Shown: positions 60,122 through 64,000 of the stretch, piece by piece | Layout of the letters: each line of letters opens with the position of its first letter | Position numbering within the stretch: position 1 is the first letter of the stretch | Assembly: GCA_963770245.1 (NCBI GenBank) | Contig: CAVYOX010000015.1 | Location: 62,001-126,000, forward strand | From: PALSA-270 sp963770245 | GTDB taxonomy: Bacteria > Acidobacteriota > Terriglobia > Terriglobales > Acidobacteriaceae | Reading direction: 5' to 3' | Length of the DNA: 64,000 nt | Translations under genes and position numbers: made by a program | Notes under the pieces: model-generated | Database searches by the model: none | What the model was told of the DNA's origin: nothing | What the model saw: only the letters and a program-made list of their open reading frames with translations

Positions 60122-60847
60122 ATGGCATCCGTAGTCGTCACACCAGAAATGGAATTTTCCGGCCCGAAGCTGGTTGCACCCCGCTGGCATACCGCGTTGC
60201 TCATTGCCCTGTTTGTTGGATTGGCGCTCGCTGGCGCATTCTTTCAGCGAGCTGAGCGCTCACAACCCGGAAGATTGCTCGATCGCCCTCATCTGGTGTC
60301 GTTGTACCTGTCGCTCATCGCCATGGAGTGGGGCCTCCTTCTTTATGTTTGGAAAGGCGGCCTGCGCCGCAGCGGAACCAAGCTACGCGACCTGATCGGG
60401 GGAAGATGGCAAAGCCCGAAGGATTTTGTCGTGGATGCGGGTCTTGCCACGGGACTCTGGGTGGTGTGGACGATGGTAGAGAAGGGATGGCTTCGCTGGT
60501 TTGGGCCGGCGCATGCGGCTTCCATCCAAACTTTTCTGCCGCGGCGCGGGGTCGAGATTCTGCTTTGGGTCGGGCTCTCGATCAGCGCCGGGATTTGCGA
60601 GGAAGTGGTCTTTCGCGGCTACTTCCAGAGGCAGTTCGAGGCGTTCACGGGCAGGCGATGGATTGCGCTATGCTTGCAGGCCGCGCTGTTCGGGATCTCC
60701 CATGGGTATCAAGGCCTGGACGCGTGCGCCCTCATCGTTGTTTTCGGCGCCTTGTATGGGTCGCTCGCGCTTTGGCGGGGAAGCCTTCGACCGGGAATGA
60801 TCGCCCATGCCGGATCGGACATCTTGAGCGGCATTTTCGGACTATGA
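60122..60847 (+). CDS. CPBP/CAAX-type intramembrane metalloprotease
   Basis: A 241-residue membrane protein with about six to seven helices. The catalytic motifs are ICEEVVFRGYFQRQFE (E-E-x3-R), FGISHGYQG (conserved His) and MIAHAGSDI (final H-x3-D/N), matching the Abi/CPBP family. Members cleave prenylated or other membrane substrates or have non-proteolytic roles. CAAGGAGG is six bases before the ATG at 60122. The ECF sigma gene follows after 39 bases, so the two may be co-transcribed; CPBP proteases are sometimes linked to anti-sigma processing. Confidence 0.87.
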   Translation: MASVVVTPEMEFSGPKLVAPRWHTALLIALFVGLALAGAFFQRAERSQPGRLLDRPHLVSLYLSLIAMEWGLLLYVWKGGLRRSGTKLRDLIGGRWQSPKDFVVDAGLATGLWVVWTMVEKGWLRWFGPAHAASIQTFLPRRGVEILLWVGLSISAGICEEVVFRGYFQRQFEAFTGRRWIALCLQAALFGISHGYQGLDACALIVVFGALYGSLALWRGSLRPGMIAHAGSDILSGIFGL

Positions 60848-60886
60848 GGGTGGCGCGTTGGTGGATCGCCGGATAAAGACGTCTCG

Positions 60887-61357
60887 ATGACCGATTTCAG
60901 CACGCTCTACAAGAAATATGCGCCGGAAGTTTTTCGCTTTGCCTTGTATCTTTCAGGCGATTCGAGCCAAGCCGAGGACATCACTTCGGAGACGTTTGTG
61001 CGGGCCTGGACCTCGCCCGAGCCCATCGAGGCGGCCACCGTAAAGGGATATCTCTTTACGATTGCACGCAATCTGTTCCTGCACGGGCTGCGTCGCAAGT
61101 CACGCCAAGTCCCGCTGCGGATGGAGCTGCCCGATCCCCAGGCCAGTCCCTACGTGCAAGCCGAGCAGAAGGAGACATTCCGCGCCCTCCTGGCAGGACT
61201 CCAGGAGTTGTCGGAAATCGATCGTGCAGCGCTATTGATGAGGGCGCTCGATGGTATGGCGTATGAAGAGATCTCGCGGGCCCTCGGCATTTCTCTTTCA
61301 TCCGCGAAGGTCAAGATCCACCGAGCGCGTCTGGCGCTCGCGGGCATCCGCAAGTGA
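60887..61357 (+). CDS. ECF sigma factor
   Basis: A 156-residue compact ECF sigma factor. Region 2: LYKKYAPEVFRFALYLSGDS, QAEDITSETFVRAW, TVKGYLFTIARNLFLHGLRR. Region 4: LQELSEIDRAALLMRALDGM, AYEEISRALGISLSSAKVKI. The next gene starts 41 bases later and looks like its anti-sigma factor. The CPBP protease gene is 39 bases upstream, giving a possible protease-sigma-antisigma unit; this functional link is inferred. Confidence 0.9.
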   Translation: MTDFSTLYKKYAPEVFRFALYLSGDSSQAEDITSETFVRAWTSPEPIEAATVKGYLFTIARNLFLHGLRRKSRQVPLRMELPDPQASPYVQAEQKETFRALLAGLQELSEIDRAALLMRALDGMAYEEISRALGISLSSAKVKIHRARLALAGIRK

Positions 61358-61398
61358 GTCACATCAGATCAAAATCGGGCCACACCCAGGAGGCGACG

Positions 61399-61830
61399 AT
61401 GAATGTCACGCGAGAAGTGATTCTGGATCTGCTGCCGGTCTATCTGTCGGGCGAAGCCAGCCCGGACACGCGGTCTCTTGTCGAGGAGTACATGAAACAG
61501 GATCCCGAACTGGCACAGCAGATTCGACTTCAACGGTCGGACAACCTGGCTAAGACCGCACCATCGGCGCTCCCACCGGACCTGGAGTTGCAATCGTTTC
61601 GTCGCACCCGACGCCTGCTGGGCTGGCAGAAGTGGCTCTTTGGATTCGCAATATTCTTCACCGCCATGTCGTTCAGCAATGAGTTCTCGTTTGCCGGTGG
61701 GCACTTCAAGGAATTTCACTTCTTGTTGCGCGATTATCCGGCGGAGTTCGGGACCTGTGTGGCGCTTGGCCTGGCCTGCTGGATCGTGTACTTCTCGATC
61801 CGCCGTAGGCTGCGCTCGACCGCGCCCTAG
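61399..61830 (+). CDS. Probable anti-sigma factor (zf-HC2-like, Cys-free)
   Basis: A 143-residue protein following the ECF gene. The N-terminal ~45 residues (TREVILDLLPVYLSGEASPD, then SLVEEYMKQDPELAQQI) have the anti-sigma helical pattern 'ILDLLPLYLSGEASPDTR-LVE-YL-DPEL' but lack the H-x3-C-x2-C zinc site, so it is the non-zinc variant. Two membrane helices follow (WLFGFAIFFTAMSFS, and FGTCVALGLACWIVYFSI). AGGAGG precedes the ATG at 61399. It most likely holds the ECF sigma at the membrane. Confidence 0.8.
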   Translation: MNVTREVILDLLPVYLSGEASPDTRSLVEEYMKQDPELAQQIRLQRSDNLAKTAPSALPPDLELQSFRRTRRLLGWQKWLFGFAIFFTAMSFSNEFSFAGGHFKEFHFLLRDYPAEFGTCVALGLACWIVYFSIRRRLRSTAP

Positions 61831-62173
61831 ACTTGGTATTCCCTGGGACAGATAGATGGAGAGACGGAAAGATGGAATAGAGGGATAGACAATGCCCGGC
61901 AGCCGGGCGCTGGGATGGGGGCAGGTCCTTGCCGAGAAAGGGCGCGCGGAGTGATGTGTACTTTGACCCCGAGACTCTACAGGGCAAAGCGACAGATCGT
62001 ATGTTCGCTATCGAACCTAGCGGTCGCGGGCTGCGGAAAGATGACTCGGCCGGAGAGCGGACAACCCGCACTATCTCCCCACGCTGCCTCTAGGATGAGA
62101 ACCGCGCTCGGGACAAGGCCGCATGCCGTCCAATGCAAGACTCGCGCCAAGACGGCCCTCGGGGGCCGGGTCG
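61831..62173. other. Intergenic region with purine-rich stretch
   Basis: About 343 bases between convergent genes. A GA-rich segment (61850-61890; pieces such as GATAGATGGAGAG and GAAAGATGGAATAG) is imperfectly repetitive. No gene or known RNA is recognised. Confidence 0.4.
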
Positions 62174-62875
62174 CTATGCAACCGAGCCTTCCGGTGGACT
62201 TTCGAGGTGCGCCGGCACTTGCACCTGGATGATGTTGTTCTGCACGGCGTAGATCACCAGATCTCGGATCGAGTGGAAGCCGAGCTTGCGCATGATATTG
62301 CTGCGATGTGTCTCCGCCGTCTTGGTGCTCAAGTTAAGCACCGTAGCGACTTCCTTTGAGCTTTTCCCTTCGGCCAGAAGCTGAATCACCTCCCGCTCCC
62401 GGGCGGTCAATTTCGGCAGACTGGGCGGCTCGCTCGTCGCGCCCTTTCGCCCCTTGTCCAGGAAACCTGCCAGCACCATGTCGTTGACCCGGGGGGTAAA
62501 GAACATCCGGTTGCGTTGCAGCGCTTCGACGGCCGAGACCAGGTCGCGAGCCGCGTCTGATTTCAGCACAAACCCGCGCGCCCCGGCATCGAGAGCCTCG
62601 CGGATGACCTGGTCCGAGTCGGTGATGGTCAGCACGATGACCTTGCAGCCCGGGTTGTATTGCGTCAATTGCCGGGTCGCCGCCAGACCGTTGAGATTCG
62701 GCATCCCGACATCCAGAATTACGATGTCGGGCTTCAAGGACTTGGCCTTCTCTACTGCATCGCGCCCGTCGGTTGCCTCGCCACAGATCTCCCAACCGTC
62801 GTGCGCTTGCAGAAGCGTACACAGGCCGCGCCGTACCACCTCATGGTCGTCCGCGATCAGGATTCGTACTTTCAC
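62174..62875 (-). CDS. NarL/FixJ-family response regulator
   Basis: A 233-residue regulator: receiver with DDHEVVRRGLCTLLQ, phospho-Asp in DIVILDVGMPNLNG, FVLKSDAARDLVSA, and a LuxR helix-turn-helix LTAREREVIQLLAEGKSSKE, TKTAETHRSNIMRKLGFHS. It is a close paralogue of the protein at 55272-55970. It lies downstream of a receiver-only protein and a NarX-type kinase on the same strand, so HK-receiver-NarL likely form one signalling unit. Confidence 0.93.
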   Translation of the reverse strand: MKVRILIADDHEVVRRGLCTLLQAHDGWEICGEATDGRDAVEKAKSLKPDIVILDVGMPNLNGLAATRQLTQYNPGCKVIVLTITDSDQVIREALDAGARGFVLKSDAARDLVSAVEALQRNRMFFTPRVNDMVLAGFLDKGRKGATSEPPSLPKLTAREREVIQLLAEGKSSKEVATVLNLSTKTAETHRSNIMRKLGFHSIRDLVIYAVQNNIIQVQVPAHLESPPEGSVA

Positions 62876-62975
62876 AGACTCACCTCCGGGATAGAGTTTA
62901 AGAACGAAGTTCCCGAACCTTGCTGCAAATTCCTCTCCGACTCAACCCGTCGCCGGGCTCGAGCGAATACTCCGA

Positions 62976-63371
62976 CTACTTGTGGTGAAACGCTGTAAAC
63001 GAAAGATGCTGGCTCACCGCCTCGACCGCCGCAAGCAAATCGCGCGCTGCGTTGGACTTGACAACATAACCCCTGGCTCCGGCTTCGAGAGCCTCGCGAA
63101 TCATGTGCGGAGAGTCGTGTTGCGTGACGATCAGAATCTCGCACTCCGGGACCGTCTTGCGGATTGCACGACATGCTTCCAGTCCGCTCATTCGTGGCAT
63201 CGTGATATCGAGGACCACGACATCGGGTTTCAGGCGAGTCGCCTTATCCACAGCTTCCTGTCCGTCTTCGGCTTCGTCGATAATCTCCCATTCCGGATGC
63301 TCTCCGAGTAAAGTCCTCAATCCATGCCGCACCACCGGGTGGTCGTCGACCACTAAGATACGCACCGTCAT
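62976..63371 (-). CDS. Receiver-only response regulator (no DNA-binding domain)
   Basis: A 131-residue protein with a complete NarL-type receiver (TVRILVVDDHPVVRHGLRTL, phospho-Asp in DVVVLDITMPRMSG, GYVVKSNAARDLLAAVE). It stops soon after (SQHLSFTAFHHK), where NarL proteins carry a linker and helix-turn-helix. In a neighbouring frame, Arg-rich sequence (VFARARRRVESERNL) continues, so a frameshift that removed the HTH is possible, but no HTH motif is seen. It may act as a phosphate relay between the kinase (63431) and the full regulator (62174). Confidence 0.85.
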   Translation of the reverse strand: MTVRILVVDDHPVVRHGLRTLLGEHPEWEIIDEAEDGQEAVDKATRLKPDVVVLDITMPRMSGLEACRAIRKTVPECEILIVTQHDSPHMIREALEAGARGYVVKSNAARDLLAAVEAVSQHLSFTAFHHK

Positions 63372-63430
63372 AAATGACCTTTAGCTCTGGCGGAGAGGCC
63401 AAAGCAGCCCGGTTCGCCGGCGTCTCGAAG

Positions 63431-64000
63431 CTATTTCACGCTCAGACAGCGCGTCGACTCCTGCTGCGATGTGCCGGTCTCGAACGGTAAGGGTACGGTA
63501 ACGCAGAGCGATGTGCCCGTGCCGTCCGATGTGATCTGCAACGTCCCTCCGAGCTCACGCGCTCTCTCTTGCATACTGATCAGCCCGACGCCCATGCCAG
63601 CTCCGGTTTCGCGAAAGCGCTGGAGCATTTCCGGCTGCATGCCGCGACCATTATCCTTTACTTCCAAGCTGACCTGGCCGGGGGAGCGGGAGATTCGAAT
63701 GTCCGCCTCCGTGGCACCGGAATGCCGATGGACATTGGTCAAGGCTTCTTGCAGCACGCGGAACAGCGCGAGCTCGACCGGGTCGGGCAAACGCACAGGA
63801 TCGTTCGGCGCGTCTATCGCGATCTTGAGTCCGCTGCGCCGGCCAAAGCCCTCGATGTACCAGCGTGCGGCCGATACCACTCCCACCGCGTCCATGGTAG
63901 GAGGGTGCAGCAGATAGGAGATCGTCCGCACTTCACCGATGCATTGTTCCATCAACTCTTCCGATTGCGACCACAATTCGGCTCGGGCCGGGGCCTGCTT
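63431..64000 (-). CDS. NarX-type histidine kinase, C-terminal part (cut by window edge)
   Basis: The C-terminal ~190 residues of a HisKA_3/HATPase_c kinase; the frame is open to the last base. The dimerisation/phospho-His helix region is outside or at the edge. Visible are VRTISYLLHPPTMDAVGVVS, LFRVLQEALTNVHRHSGATE (N-box), VSLEVKDNGRGMQPEML (G1) and GAGMGVGLISMQERARELGG (G2). It is followed by two response regulators on the same strand, a typical NarX/NarL-like arrangement. Sensor domains are not in the window. Confidence 0.9.
   Translation of the reverse strand, partial: KQAPARAELWSQSEELMEQCIGEVRTISYLLHPPTMDAVGVVSAARWYIEGFGRRSGLKIAIDAPNDPVRLPDPVELALFRVLQEALTNVHRHSGATEADIRISRSPGQVSLEVKDNGRGMQPEMLQRFRETGAGMGVGLISMQERARELGGTLQITSDGTGTSLCVTVPLPFETGTSQQESTRCLSVK

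Noticed and set aside
1..64000. CRISPR array, rRNA, insertion sequence or prophage
   Set aside because: No regularly spaced repeats, rRNA sequence, transposase, integrase or phage structural gene was recognised anywhere in the window.

Overview
The window is high-GC bacterial chromosome and looks like Acidobacteriota (Terriglobia, Koribacter/Sulfotelmatobacter-like). This is inferred from the gene families: a remnant of a Ser/Thr kinase with a PD40-type tail, DUF5818 and DUF6496 proteins, small basic 'KARW-repeat' proteins, a Big_2 plus beta-helix exoprotein, and a GlgX/TreZ/TreY cluster. No rRNA, tRNA, CRISPR array, intact insertion sequence or prophage was seen.

Layout. 1-8.3 kb: the end of an SDR gene, an internally deleted kinase, a membrane GGDEF-EAL protein, an internally deleted methionine-synthase-like gene, an F420/NADP reductase-like gene and a large secreted beta-helix protein. 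8.5-20.2 kb: a KARW protein, a membrane protein, an M13 peptidase, a Zn alcohol dehydrogenase behind a perfect 28-bp palindrome, a GAF-TM-Sel1 protein, a secreted amidohydrolase lying between two fragments of a broken two-component locus, a PilZ protein and an MFS exporter. 20.2-25 kb: an LLM-oxidoreductase remnant, DUF6496, a dehydrogenase/TonB chimera, a second KARW protein, a HipA-like kinase, a STAS protein and a PEGA protein.

25.3-33.4 kb (minus strand): a compact operon hypC-hypD-hypE-[tandem SIS]-[glutaredoxin]-hypF-hypA-hypB-nickel permease. It supplies nickel uptake and the complete HypABCDEF set for building the NiFe(CN)2CO centre of a [NiFe]-hydrogenase, but no hydrogenase subunit or maturation protease is in the window.

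34-42.3 kb: glgX, treZ and treY, which convert glycogen to trehalose, with two small stress-type genes between them. A GH15 enzyme (52-54 kb) probably acts on related glucans. 43.1-50.1 kb: a tamA-tamB pair for outer-membrane assembly. 50-52 kb: small secreted proteins and fragments. 54.2-54.7 kb: a decayed MobF relaxase fragment next to a 15-bp tandem repeat. 54.7-64 kb: NarL-type regulators, receiver-only proteins, two ECF sigma factors (one with a probable anti-sigma partner), several small stress-type genes (CsbD, DUF1269, C2H2 finger, DUF5818), a CPBP protease and, at the edge, a NarX-type histidine kinase.

The most unusual property of the window is its number of broken, internally deleted or chimeric genes (at least nine), several keeping both gene ends while the middle is lost. 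The most interesting intact parts are the hyp operon with its SIS and glutaredoxin insertions and the paired KARW-repeat proteins.
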